The notes under the pieces are model-generated. The model searched no databases and was not told the DNA's origin. It was given only the letters and a program-made list of their open reading frames with translations. 53,852 nucleotides of DNA from a virus. Below, one piece after another: positions 14,903-23,100 of this stretch; the first letter of the stretch is position 1; each line of letters starts with the position of its first letter. Position numbers and translations under genes: made by a program. The stretch lies in IMG/VR virus record IMGVR_UViG_3300009428_000011, positions 1 through 53,852 of that record. One strand, 5' to 3'.

Positions 14903-16082
14903 TAACCCAACGGTTAACCCACTCAGTTAATCCTTCTAACATTGGCGATTTGTTATATATCGCCAATACCCCTTTCATCTTATGCCCTAGTAGCTTCTCA
15001 GTGAACTGCAAAGGGCATCCCGCATCTGTTAAGTGTGTTGATATAGTCCGCCTTAAATCGTGCATTCTGAACGGTGAAACGCCTTCAATAGACTCGTAAC
15101 AAGGTTTAGATATTTGACTCACGCTTGAGCCGCTAGCGGGATGATCACCATCGCGGTTAGGAAACATATAAACGAACGCCGGCGATTGCGCTTTTAAATA
15201 TTCTAGGTCTTTAATAAGATCATCCGGTATGGGCCTAATAATAGAGTGCAAAGCCCCCTTTGTATTTTCTCTTTGTGTTGTAAAAAGTTTATTGTCTAAA
15301 TCAAAGTCTGTTTTTTTCGCGCTGCATAGCTCGCTTATGCGACAACCAAACACCATTGCACAACGTAAAAGAACTTTATTTCTATCAGTTATATTTAGTA
15401 AATCTATGTTTGACCAAATCAACTGGCATTCTTTAAGTGATAAAAAGTGCTCACGCGAAGCATAATCGCTAGCGAAGTCGCTTGGTCTTAATGCTTCAAA
15501 TTGCGAGTTATTAATAAAGCCCTGACGAATGCAAAAACGAAATATCGATCTAATCTCAATAATCGCAGTAAAAGCAAAGCCCTTACCTCTACCCTTTTCG
15601 ATTGATACATCACTCATCGACTTAAAGAACGCTGTAAAATGCGTTTTATCCATTAGTGATACATATTGATTGCCCCAAGTGTCATTTATACATGATCTTA
15701 TTCTTGTGCTTATACCTTCAGGATTATCTCGCTTAGGCAGGCAATAGTTTTCAAACCAATAATCAAAGCAATTATAAATAGTTGGGTTTTCGATAAATTC
15801 AGCTTCAACCGATTTTATTGCCGCCATGTTTCTAGGATCTAAATTTTTATCTACTAACGACATTTGTGCTGCGCATTCTTCGCGTGCTTGTGCAAGTGTC
15901 ATTGCTGGGTAGGTGCCTAATTTATACCTAACTTGCTTACCGTTAATTCGATAGCGTATTTGAAATGAGATCTTTCCCCTTGGGGAGATCCTAAGCGATA
16001 GGTTATCGCCGTCCGTTATTTCAGGCTTACCGGTATACTCTTTACCGTTTAAGCTCTTTAGTTTAGCTGCTGTAATGTTCAT
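14883..16082 (-). CDS. int: Tyrosine integrase (P4-type)
   Basis: 399 residues from the ATG at 16082, which has GGAG 5 bases upstream; an in-frame TTG at 16106 is less likely. Residues about 1-95 are the DUF4102-type arm-binding domain (ITDGDNLSLRISPRGKISFQ, KLGTYPAMTLAQAREEC). Residues about 110-210 are the core-binding domain, and 215-390 the catalytic domain. The catalytic set is visible: Arg in GCRISELC, HDLRR (His and Arg), the LLGHK His, and nucleophile Tyr in VLAIYNKS. It integrates and excises the genome at attP. It points at the excisionase gene and away from the probable attP at 16083-16420. Confidence 0.94.
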   Translation of the reverse strand: MNITAAKLKSLNGKEYTGKPEITDGDNLSLRISPRGKISFQIRYRINGKQVRYKLGTYPAMTLAQAREECAAQMSLVDKNLDPRNMAAIKSVEAEFIENPTIYNCFDYWFENYCLPKRDNPEGISTRIRSCINDTWGNQYVSLMDKTHFTAFFKSMSDVSIEKGRGKGFAFTAIIEIRSIFRFCIRQGFINNSQFEALRPSDFASDYASREHFLSLKECQLIWSNIDLLNITDRNKVLLRCAMVFGCRISELCSAKKTDFDLDNKLFTTQRENTKGALHSIIRPIPDDLIKDLEYLKAQSPAFVYMFPNRDGDHPASGSSVSQISKPCYESIEGVSPFRMHDLRRTISTHLTDAGCPLQFTEKLLGHKMKGVLAIYNKSPMLEGLTEWVNRWVIMLKGG

Positions 16083-16420
16083 TGAGGCTCCGACTCTGAG
16101 TACCAAATGTGACCAAAAAAAGGGTCAACTTTAAAATGGTACACAACTTAGGACACAAAAGTCACCAATAATAGCGGCTTACAAAGGTTGTTAGCGGTAG
16201 ATAGAGGACATTGAAAGCGGTGTAAGTTGTTGTTTTTTAGATAATAAAGGTCGTTATAGGAGGATAAAAATATATAGCGGAATATGACTAAAGGCAATGA
16301 ATCATTAAGTTTAGTATCTTGCCTGCGTCGGTGCCAAACTCATGTTTTGTAATGTTTTTTTCTTCTGTCATAACGTTGCCTTTTAAGCTTTTGGTACACA
16401 CTTTGGTACTCATTCAAATT
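16083..16420. other. Probable attP region with integrase arm-type repeats
   Basis: Upstream of int, the 10-mer TTGGTACWCA occurs four times: 16097-16106 (minus orientation), 16136-16145 (as ATGGTACACA), 16391-16400 and 16403-16412. Two copies lie on each side of a roughly 245-bp gap, the layout of P and P' arm sites around an attP core. A repeated TAGCGG word also occurs in the gap. The 16107-16593 stretch has no convincing gene. The core cannot be fixed without the host attB. Confidence 0.55.
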
Positions 16421-16593
16421 TTACATCGAATGCGGACCAACTAACATGAGTAGAATATTGTGCTACTTGGTGGACAATTCAAGGGCAAGTTATAAATTTC
16501 TCGTAGACTTAACGACTCGCCTACTATAACTTAATTACGCGATATTAATACAGGTAGTTTTTATATTGCTGGTTGACGACTCGATACTCTGTT

Positions 16594-16619
16594 AAAAGCC
16601 CTCTTAATTGAGGGCTTTT
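16594..16619. terminator. Bidirectional terminator after the antirepressor gene
   Basis: AAAAGCCCTC (16594-16603), loop TTAATT, GAGGGCTTTT (16610-16619): a perfect 10-bp stem whose A/T ends serve as T-tracts in both directions. It lies 6 bases past the stop of the minus-strand antirepressor gene and insulates it from int/attP. Confidence 0.85.
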
Positions 16620-16624
16620 GGTTG

Positions 16625-17380
16625 TTATGCTGCGTGATCCTGATCTCGTTCACTCCAAAGCTTTTGAAGTTTGGCGAGCCCTTTGCCGGTAACAAGTGCT
16701 GTTACTGATTGCTTAAGCCCGTGATCTGGATGCTCCCAGCTACCAAGCTTAACATCAAGATAGCCTGCTTCTATTTTTGTTTGGTAAGGTTCGTTACGTC
16801 TTGAGATCCAACCTATTTGACGAAGAAACGCAAATAATCGCCGCTGACCTGTACCAATAATCTTCGCCGCTTGCGCTACACTTATTGCGTCAGGTGCTAC
16901 CTCAACTTGCTTAGCGAACGCTACGCGCGGGGCTTCCTCTTCAAGCTGATGCTCAAGCTTTAGTTTTTCTTGCTCAAGCCTAATGCGATCTTCTTCTGAT
17001 TGCATGGCCAGTTGCAAAATATCCATGCGCGATAAGTTTTCCGCTGGGGATTGGCGCTTGTTCAGTTCGTCACGCATTTCAAAGAATGCTTTGATCAGTG
17101 CTTTTTTGAATGCTTTAACCGTATCGTTGTTTCTAAAGTACGTTAATAGCAAGGCTGATTGCTGCTCGTTAAGAATTGCGTATTCAACCTTTGAGCCGCC
17201 GCCCTGCGGACGTTTCACCACATGGATTTCAAATCCAAGTGGGCCAAACTCTTCAAAATCAGCAATATTCTGGCGGATCACTTTTATTACCGACGCATGC
17301 GGGTTGCCCACCCCTTCGGCAATTGCCAGCGAGGTGGTGATCGGGCAATTTGTATCATTTAAGGTCACGATGCTGTTCAT
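16625..17380 (-). CDS. ant: Rha/KilAC-type antirepressor
   Basis: 251 residues. Residues about 10-110 are a Rha domain (TTSLAIAEGVGNPHASVIKV, then LNEQQSALLLTYFRNNDTV). Residues about 125-165 are a coiled linker. Residues about 170-245 are the KilAC/Ant C-terminal domain (ISVAQAAKIIGTGQRRLFAF with LRQIGWI). Proteins of this build bind and neutralise phage repressors. In P22 the equivalent ant gene is the output of the immI region and is held off by Mnt and Arc. Here it is the last gene of an operon headed by an Arc-like repressor, which supports the same role. Confidence 0.83.
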   Translation of the reverse strand: MNSIVTLNDTNCPITTSLAIAEGVGNPHASVIKVIRQNIADFEEFGPLGFEIHVVKRPQGGGSKVEYAILNEQQSALLLTYFRNNDTVKAFKKALIKAFFEMRDELNKRQSPAENLSRMDILQLAMQSEEDRIRLEQEKLKLEHQLEEEAPRVAFAKQVEVAPDAISVAQAAKIIGTGQRRLFAFLRQIGWISRRNEPYQTKIEAGYLDVKLGSWEHPDHGLKQSVTALVTGKGLAKLQKLWSERDQDHAA

Positions 17381-17649
17381 TGGATGATCCTCATTGGCAT
17401 TGATTCAAATTTAGCTTGCATATCGCCAAGGCGATCAGATACGAGCCACAATAAATTAGAAATCTGCTCTTTGGGAAACCCTTCTATATTGTCGTTACCC
17501 ACCATAAAATCTACGAGCGATTTAGTCTGTGTTAACAGGCGATCAAAGTCATCGTAACTGTCGTTAGTCATAATGTTTGCTGTTACGAGTAATTCACTTT
17601 TATTTACTCGTTGTGTGCTTTGCTCTTCATTTGGTATATTATTAGCCAT
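17377..17649 (-). CDS. Unknown immI-operon protein
   Basis: 90 residues, overlapping the antirepressor start by 4 bases (ATGA-type coupling). The product is acidic and helical (LVTANIMTNDSYDDFDRLLT, then KEQISNLLWLVSDRLGDMQ). No family was recognised. It lies between the Arc-like repressor and Ant, a place where P22-like phages vary. It could modulate the antirepressor. Confidence 0.6.
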   Translation of the reverse strand: MANNIPNEEQSTQRVNKSELLVTANIMTNDSYDDFDRLLTQTKSLVDFMVGNDNIEGFPKEQISNLLWLVSDRLGDMQAKFESMPMRIIQ

Positions 17650-17752
17650 GAAGACTCTCCTTTTCTATGTTTTGTTTGGTTAGTTCTTTACTGGCCTCAA
17701 CTGTTACAGCAGTTGGGGCTTTCATTTTATTAAGCTGCTTTAGTTTGCTCAT
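17642..17752 (-). CDS. 36-residue peptide in the arc-ant operon
   Basis: Begins MSKLKQLNKMKAPTAVTVEA and ends KQNIEKESLHG. It overlaps the upstream Arc-like frame by 23 bases and the downstream 90-residue gene by 8 bases. AAAAGGAGAG inside its last codons is the ribosome site of the following gene. It may be a coupling frame or a genuine small protein. Confidence 0.4.
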   Translation of the reverse strand: MSKLKQLNKMKAPTAVTVEASKELTKQNIEKESLHG

Positions 17753-17879
17753 TCATTTTTTCCTTTATCCACATTTCAATTTGCTTGTTCTGTGAGCGGC
17801 CATTTTCTTCGGCTTGCTCTCTTATAAACTCTCGCATTTCTGATGGTATTCTTAATCCAAATATTTTGTGCTTTCTCAT
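17730..17879 (-). CDS. arc: Arc-like ribbon-helix-helix repressor
   Basis: 49 residues: MRKHKIFGLRIPSEMREFIR then EQAEENGRSQNKQIEMWIKE. This is a complete ribbon-helix-helix of Arc size (P22 Arc has 53 residues). It has the beta-strand KIFGLRIP that enters the major groove, helix A, and the NGRS turn before helix B. It is the first gene of the leftward operon ending in the antirepressor, the same order as P22 arc-ant. It should repress the promoter at 17936-17964, whose spacer contains an Arc-type operator. Confidence 0.8.
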   Translation of the reverse strand: MRKHKIFGLRIPSEMREFIREQAEENGRSQNKQIEMWIKEKMNEQTKAA

Positions 17880-17899
17880 TGCTATTAATCCTGTTATTA

Positions 17900-17931
17900 A
17901 TGATAGTAAAATGCAACCATTTGGCTACCAT
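17900..17931. promoter_or_regulatory. Second RHH operator, 32-bp imperfect dyad
   Basis: ATGATAGTAAAATG (17900-17913), 4 bases, CATTTGGCTACCAT (17918-17931). The arms match in 11 of 14 positions. With the minus-strand ATGGTAGTGAAATG at 17946-17959 this makes three copies of an ATGRTAG-N3-AATG half-site within 60 bp. It is a candidate site for the divergent Mnt-position repressor or for cooperative Arc binding. Confidence 0.6.
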
Positions 17932-17935
17932 TGAT

Positions 17936-17964
17936 AATGTAGTAGCATTTCACTACCATGTCAA
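17936..17964 (-). promoter_or_regulatory. Pant promoter for the arc-ant operon
   Basis: Reading leftward, a consensus TTGACA (17959-17964), a 17-bp spacer and TACATT (17936-17941). This is one of the best sigma-70 promoters in the window. The Arc-like operator fills the spacer, as in P22 Pant. Confidence 0.82.
17939..17959. promoter_or_regulatory. Arc-type operator within Pant
   Basis: GTAGTAG (17939-17945), 7 bases, CTACCAT (17953-17959). From memory, the P22 Arc operator is ATAGTAG-N7-CTATCAT, the same half-sites and the same spacing. Location between -35 and -10 is also the same. Confidence 0.72.
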
Positions 17965-17989
17965 TACCATCAATAAATATTGCCACCTT

Positions 17990-18754
17990 ATGCCAAAAAG
18001 ACCACCTCAAATAAATGTCAGAGTTTCTGAAGAATTAAAAGAGGCGCTGCATGATGCAGCTAATGTAAATGGACGATCAGTAAACTCTGAGATAGTTTCA
18101 AGATTAGAGAAGTCTTTTGGTGACGAAAGCATAGATGTTGATAGTGGCAGTAATGGCTTGGCAAAACAGCTGCAGGATTCTCTACTAAAACAGCAGAGGC
18201 TTATAGATGCGCATCGAACAATGACTGAGCAAATGCAGTTTATGGCTGATAAGTACAACTCATTAGTTCGCCATGTTTTACCGGCCATTTGCGAGTCTAA
18301 GGTTGTAAGACTTCAAAGAACGTTTACAACATACGGTGATAAAGATAGATTAATTGCTTTCTTTAAAGCTATACCCGACATCAGTCGTATTCTAGTTGCT
18401 GTTCGTGATGGGCATTCAAACTATAGTGCAATGACGTTCGTTATTTATAACGAGAGCCATATTTTTATCGCAGATGCGACACCCATGACGGTGGAAAGAT
18501 TGCCGCGTGAGGCTGAGGTTTTAGAATTGTTTGAAGAGCTAGATAGAGTTGGGCTACTTGACGTTACCGAATGTATTTTAAGTAGGGTTGAGCAAACGAA
18601 AGATTTGATTCCAGAAAAGGCGGTTAACACTCTAGAAAATAATGACTCTCGACCTATCAGGAGGAATATTTACGAATTTTTAAGCCTGTTTTTTAGCGAG
18701 CCAGAGCAGGTTAAGCCTGATTGGTTTGTTGACGAATGGAAAAAGTTGAATTAA
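17990..18754 (+). CDS. Large ribbon-helix-helix repressor in the Mnt position
   Basis: 254 residues from the ATG at 17990. The frame is open upstream to 17843, but the added 49 residues would be translated from the operator region and the RHH domain begins right at this Met. Residues about 7-45 are Arc-type RHH (PPQINVRVSEELKEALHDAA, NVNGRSVNSEIVSRLEKSF). Residues about 60-90 are a coiled helix (Mnt also has one, for tetramerisation). Residues about 95-254 are a domain not found in Mnt (82 residues) and not recognised: beta-rich with ISRILVAVRDGHSN and IFIADATPMTVER. It may sense a signal. Confidence 0.75.
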   Translation: MPKRPPQINVRVSEELKEALHDAANVNGRSVNSEIVSRLEKSFGDESIDVDSGSNGLAKQLQDSLLKQQRLIDAHRTMTEQMQFMADKYNSLVRHVLPAICESKVVRLQRTFTTYGDKDRLIAFFKAIPDISRILVAVRDGHSNYSAMTFVIYNESHIFIADATPMTVERLPREAEVLELFEELDRVGLLDVTECILSRVEQTKDLIPEKAVNTLENNDSRPIRRNIYEFLSLFFSEPEQVKPDWFVDEWKKLN

Positions 18755-18779
18755 CTAAATATATAAAAAGGGATTTAGC

Positions 18780-19151
18780 ATGAAAAAACTCCTAGCTGGC
18801 CTTTCCGTGATAGCTGCGCTTAGCGGTTGCACAAGTCATGAATTTATAAAAACTGGAGCGCATGATGGGTATCAACCTAAGCATGAAAACTGTGGAGCGC
18901 ACATATTTAGATCTGCCCCAAAAGGGCAGGACTTTATTGAGCTAGGCTTGTGCATGGCTACATCTCCTGGCGGGGGCGTAATATCAGATAACACACCTGA
19001 CGCTGTGAGAGAATTGCAAAAATGCACCTGCCTTCAAGGTGGGGACGCTGTGATTTTGCAGAATATGTCCGAAAATGGCACTGTAGGTTCAGCTTTTGGA
19101 ACTTCGCAGCAGCAAGTTAAAGTGACTGGTATAGCAATAAAATATAAATAG
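18780..19151 (+). CDS. Lipoprotein in immI-linked cassette
   Basis: 123 residues. The signal MKKLLAGLSVIAALSGC has lipobox LSGC. The mature protein has Cys pairs (HENCGAHIF, LGLCMA, KCTCLQGGDAVIL) and a QNMSENGTVGSAFG segment. The general plan (small lipoprotein with internal disulphides and a GGDAVIL strand) resembles the lipoprotein at 4815-5117. GGGA gives a ribosome site just before the ATG. It follows the Mnt-position repressor by 25 bases and is probably expressed in the lysogen. Confidence 0.72.
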   Translation: MKKLLAGLSVIAALSGCTSHEFIKTGAHDGYQPKHENCGAHIFRSAPKGQDFIELGLCMATSPGGGVISDNTPDAVRELQKCTCLQGGDAVILQNMSENGTVGSAFGTSQQQVKVTGIAIKYK

Positions 19152-19165
19152 TAAAGGAGTTAGAC

Positions 19166-19375
19166 ATGGGCGGTATAAGTATTTGGCAGATATTGATTTT
19201 AACAATCCTTTTTGCAGGCGTTATATTGCCCTGTATTCTTGCGTTATGTTCTAGCAAAGCTAAAGGGCACCATAAATTTATTTGGTTTTTACTTTCTCTT
19301 TTTTTCTTATGGATAGGTTACGCCGCTTACTATTTTTCAGTAATAAAAAAGCTACAAGATGAGAGCGTCCAATGA
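19166..19375 (+). CDS. Two-span inner-membrane protein, possibly superinfection immunity-like
   Basis: 69 residues with two hydrophobic spans (IWQILILTILFAGVILPCIL and FIWFLLSLFFLWIGYAAYYF) separated by a basic loop SSKAKGHHK. The H-K then W-IGY pattern is reminiscent of the Imm_superinfect family (phage T4 Imm-like), which blocks DNA entry of related phages. The match is by eye and weak. AGGAG at 19155-19159 is a good ribosome site, and the gene overlaps the next start by 4 bases. Confidence 0.5.
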   Translation: MGGISIWQILILTILFAGVILPCILALCSSKAKGHHKFIWFLLSLFFLWIGYAAYYFSVIKKLQDESVQ

Positions 19376-19869
19376 AAATCAGAGGCATCTTTACAGCCCC
19401 ACCATTGCTTGCGATTTTTTTATCAGTAACGGGTTGCGGGGAGTTGCTAGGTCCAAGCTCATATAATGATTGCGTTCTTAAGAATATAGGCAAAGTTTCT
19501 ACAGATAAAGCCGTTAATCTCCTAAGTAAAACCTGTAGAGCTAAGTTTTCAAGCCTAGGCTCGCATGAGTCAGCATCCTTAAATAGCTCACAGATTAGAA
19601 ATATTCAGGGTAAAGCTGGATTTGACGAGGTTGCCGGCAGTTATTATTACATGGGGTTTATTTATAACGCTAATACTGATGTAACTGTCACTGAGATTAC
19701 AATAAGGATTACAGCTACTACCAAGAGTGGCGATATTGTCAGAGACTATAACGACACTGTAACTGTTAAACCGCTATCTATGGCCGATTTTATGGTTGAA
19801 ATTCCAAGCGAGGGCGATGATGCCGGTTACTCTTGGCGTCTACTTTCCGCTCAAGGATATTCTATTTGA
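19372..19869 (+). CDS. Lipoprotein with Cys-pair module
   Basis: 165 residues. The signal peptide ends in the lipobox VTGC (MKIRGIFTAPPLLAIFLSVTGC-type, with cleavage before Cys22). Residues about 32-62 are NDCVLKNIGKVSTDKAVNLL followed by SKTCRAKF, the same module as in the membrane protein at 4607-4798. The rest (about 75-165) is beta-rich (GFIYNANTDVTVTEITIRIT) and may be an immunoglobulin-like domain. It is part of the lysogeny-linked cassette after the Mnt-position repressor. Function is unknown; host-surface alteration is plausible. Confidence 0.68.
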   Translation: MKIRGIFTAPPLLAIFLSVTGCGELLGPSSYNDCVLKNIGKVSTDKAVNLLSKTCRAKFSSLGSHESASLNSSQIRNIQGKAGFDEVAGSYYYMGFIYNANTDVTVTEITIRITATTKSGDIVRDYNDTVTVKPLSMADFMVEIPSEGDDAGYSWRLLSAQGYSI

Positions 19870-19883
19870 GGAAGGAGTTGTTT

Positions 19884-20144
19884 ATGCCAAAAAATGACGA
19901 CAGCTTTGAACCCCTAAAAAAGCTAGAAGGGGAATCTGAACGAGCTTACTGGGACAGGCTTAACGCTCAGATTCGTGAGGAGCCACCTTGGCTTAAAAGA
20001 AAAAGAAGGGAATCTAGAAAAGGCGCTTTGATATATTTCTGCTTCGTAATTGGACTGCCCCTGCTGTTTGGCCCTTTCACTTTAATTGGAACTATACTTC
20101 TTGCAATTGCATGGTTTGCTATAACTGAGAATAAAGGGAGGTAG
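19884..20144 (+). CDS. Small membrane protein ending cassette 2
   Basis: 86 residues from the ATG at 19884, chosen because GGAAGGAG precedes it; an upstream open frame from 19833 lacks a site. The N-terminal 45 residues are charged (KKLEGESERAYWDRLNAQIR), and the C-terminus has one or two hydrophobic spans (ALIYFCFVIGLPLLFG, FTLIGTILLAIAWFAI). Its last codons and stop lie inside the hairpin at 20125-20160. Function unknown. Confidence 0.6.
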   Translation: MPKNDDSFEPLKKLEGESERAYWDRLNAQIREEPPWLKRKRRESRKGALIYFCFVIGLPLLFGPFTLIGTILLAIAWFAITENKGR

Positions 20145-20160
20145 CCTCCTTTATTCTCAG
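20125..20160. terminator. Hairpin between convergent operons
   Basis: CTGAGAATAAAGGGAGG, then TAG, then CCTCCTTTATTCTCAG: a 16-bp stem with one bulged G and a three-base loop that is the stop codon of the plus-strand gene. It sits between that gene and the end of the 3067-residue gene on minus. There is no T-run on either side, so it may block both transcripts by stability or act as an mRNA 3' end. Confidence 0.6.
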
Positions 20161-20167
20161 CTAACCG

Positions 20168-23100
20168 CTAATCATTTTTGATTATGCGGTTAAATCGACT
20201 TCTTACCTCCCTTGCTGATTCATTGTCCATTATTAGTTGCGCTCGTTTTACTGCGCTTTCAAATGAACGATCTGATAGGTTTACTGGCGGCACTTGTTCG
20301 CGCAGTAAAAAGCCAACATTGCGCTTACTTATTCCTGCTAGTAGTAGTATTTGCATCACTTGCCTGCGGCTTGCGCCCCCTGTTTGAGCGGCTTTAATTA
20401 AGCGCGACATTTGCTTAAATGCTTGCTCTTGCTTTGTTTTAGCTCGCTCTTTAGCTGCGCTTATTTCATCATCAGATACTTTATTTGGATCTCTTAACAC
20501 GCCGCTTAGCTCTTTTCGGGCTTCGGCAATGGCGCTGTTAAAGTCAAACGTGCGGTAGTACAGGCCAACTTTAGGATCAAAGGTAGAGCTTCGGAAACCA
20601 GCAAGTGCCAGCATTTCATCCGACAGGCTATAAGGCTTGCCTGTTGAGCGCTTAACATCGGTTGCGGCCATGCCAATACGCCACGCATTATTTACTGCGC
20701 CAGGCGCTAAGCCTAATGCTAAGTGACCAGCAATATCAGCGCTTTTACGTATGGCTGTATCGTTTTCTTTATATACCTGACCGCCGCTTTGCTTTTTATT
20801 GCTGACCACTTCAAGTATTTTGCCTGTACTAATGTCAGTACCTAAAAATGGCGACACCATATCACTGAGCGATGAGGCGATAGCCTCGTTAACAGGCTGG
20901 TCACGCATCATGGCCTCTATTGGTCGTTTCCAGTAGGCGTAAGGGTCTAAGAACGACATATCAAAGTAACGTAAATTATTGTCGCTATCTCGACCTGCAT
21001 AGATAAAGGTTGAGTTTTTTTGCCATGGCGGGGCTAAGTCTCTTAGCGCTTCCTCTTCATCATCGGTCACGCCAAACATGGCGGCGCTTAATGCAGATAG
21101 AGCAAACATGCCGCCACTGGCCAAGCTCATGCCTACGATTCGTTTTGCGCCCATTTCGCGTATTTTGGGGTTGTCTGACTTTATTTCGCTGGCTGCAAGC
21201 TTCATCATGTTGCCTGTCGTTCTAATAACTTCAGCAGGGAACGATACAAACGTGCCGGCCAACGGGAACCGTGACAGCCACGCCCCCGCTTTACCTACTC
21301 GGCTATATGTTGGATAGGTATTTTGTATCCGCTCAGCGGCTAATGCTTCTGCTTCGCCTTCTTTCATGCCTGTGCGGACGAGTGCGGCTTTTTCATTTTC
21401 AAAGCCTACTATCTTCCAAAAGTCATCGCCAAAGCGATAGAAACCTGTCGCTTTAGCGGTTAGCCATCGTAGGTTTTCAAAAGCGGCTCCACTCTTACCT
21501 TCAAGCATTTGGTTTATCTTTCCATCAGTCATAACCTTGACTATATCGCCTGCGTTAGCTGAGTCATAAAGCACGCCCAACTTAATTAAGCGCTTTATGT
21601 AATCAGATTCGCCGTCAGTTACTTTTTCTTTAACTTGTGCGTTAAATGCTGCAACGGCTTGCTTCATGTATTTTTGATTAAAGTGTCCGTTGGCAACGGT
21701 GAAAAAATACGCCGACATTACATTACGCATGGCGGTTGTGGGTGATAGTACGGTTTTGCCGAATTTAATGAAGCCGTTTATTTGTATAGCCTTGTCTAGC
21801 CAGCCCTCACCACGTTCACCGCCCATCGCATCTTCAAACGCTTCTTTTATTTCTGGCGTTGTCCACATGCCATTCAGTGGTGCATATACTTCCGATGCTT
21901 CACCTGCAAGCTGCACTGTGGCATTAGGTGGCCGACTGTCCTTTTCAAAAATGAAATTGTTAATGCCCATATCGCGTATTGTGCTTAGGAGTTTATCATT
22001 AGCGATCATAGCTGACATTTTTGAGACGGATTTAGCGTAGTTAATGCGTGGGTCTGCGTATTCACCTAGTAATGCTCTGATTTCAGGTGATATGTCTTTG
22101 CGTGGTATTAGTGTAGATAAGTCTTTAGAGCCTAGCTTACTTTCGGCAATAAACGATCCCAAGCTGTCGTAAGCGGTGCTGGTTTTAACCATTTCGTTCA
22201 TAGTTACTTGGGCTTTTTGCTGTGCTTCTTTTGCTGTTGCGCCGTCTTTTTCATATTGCTGCATTAAGTATGCACGTGCATCATCAATTACCTTAGTCGG
22301 TATTTTTTCAAACCATTTAGGATCGTCAAATGCTTTATAGCTGCGGTTTAAATATTTGCCCATGTTACCTAGCATTTTTTCAAGGCGAGCCGACTCTTTA
22401 GGGTCAATATCGCCATCCTCTGCAACTCGCTGCTGAAGCTTGTTATTGACACTTGCAACGTAATCTTTTGTCAGTCCATCGATATGTTCGCGCATTAGTA
22501 TCAGCGTGTCTCGCTCACTTTGATTAAGCGCCTTGCCATCATTTTCACCTATTAAAAATTGGTGGTACTTAGTCCATTGATCATCGGCTAATCTGTCAGG
22601 ATTTATTTTGGCGGCTTTCATTGCTGAATTTAGCTTGCCTACCAGCATAGATACATCAAACTCATGTACAGCTACATCGCGATCACGGCCTCTCTTAGCT
22701 TGCTGGACGGTTTCAGGTAAGTTGCCACCTGGCATAAACCAGCGTGAAAGTTGGCGTTTTATTTTATCGCCTGCGGTTTTGTCGGTTTCGCGTAGTTGTG
22801 CGTTTAGCGCCTCCCATTCTGGCACGCTTGATTTTTCAAAGCGGTCGCGGTTAAACGCCTTTTTTACTGATTCCGCTATTTTGTTTGGTGCTGGGCTAGT
22901 GTCGTTATTGGCTGTGCGGCTGAATTTTTTATCTGACTGACTATAAGCTATTTCGGCTTCACTGCCAGCCATTGACTCACGCTGCGCTTTGAATCCTTTA
23001 ACTATACTCTCAAGCATTTCACGCATTGCTGTTAGCTCGGTATCTTCGCTATAAGCCAGGCCTACTTTATCAAGCTGTGCACGTATAAAGCGTTTAAGTG

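Noticed and set aside
16107-16593. Small open frames in the int-ant gap
   Set aside because: None has a ribosome site plus plausible length. The stretch is better explained as attP and regulatory DNA.
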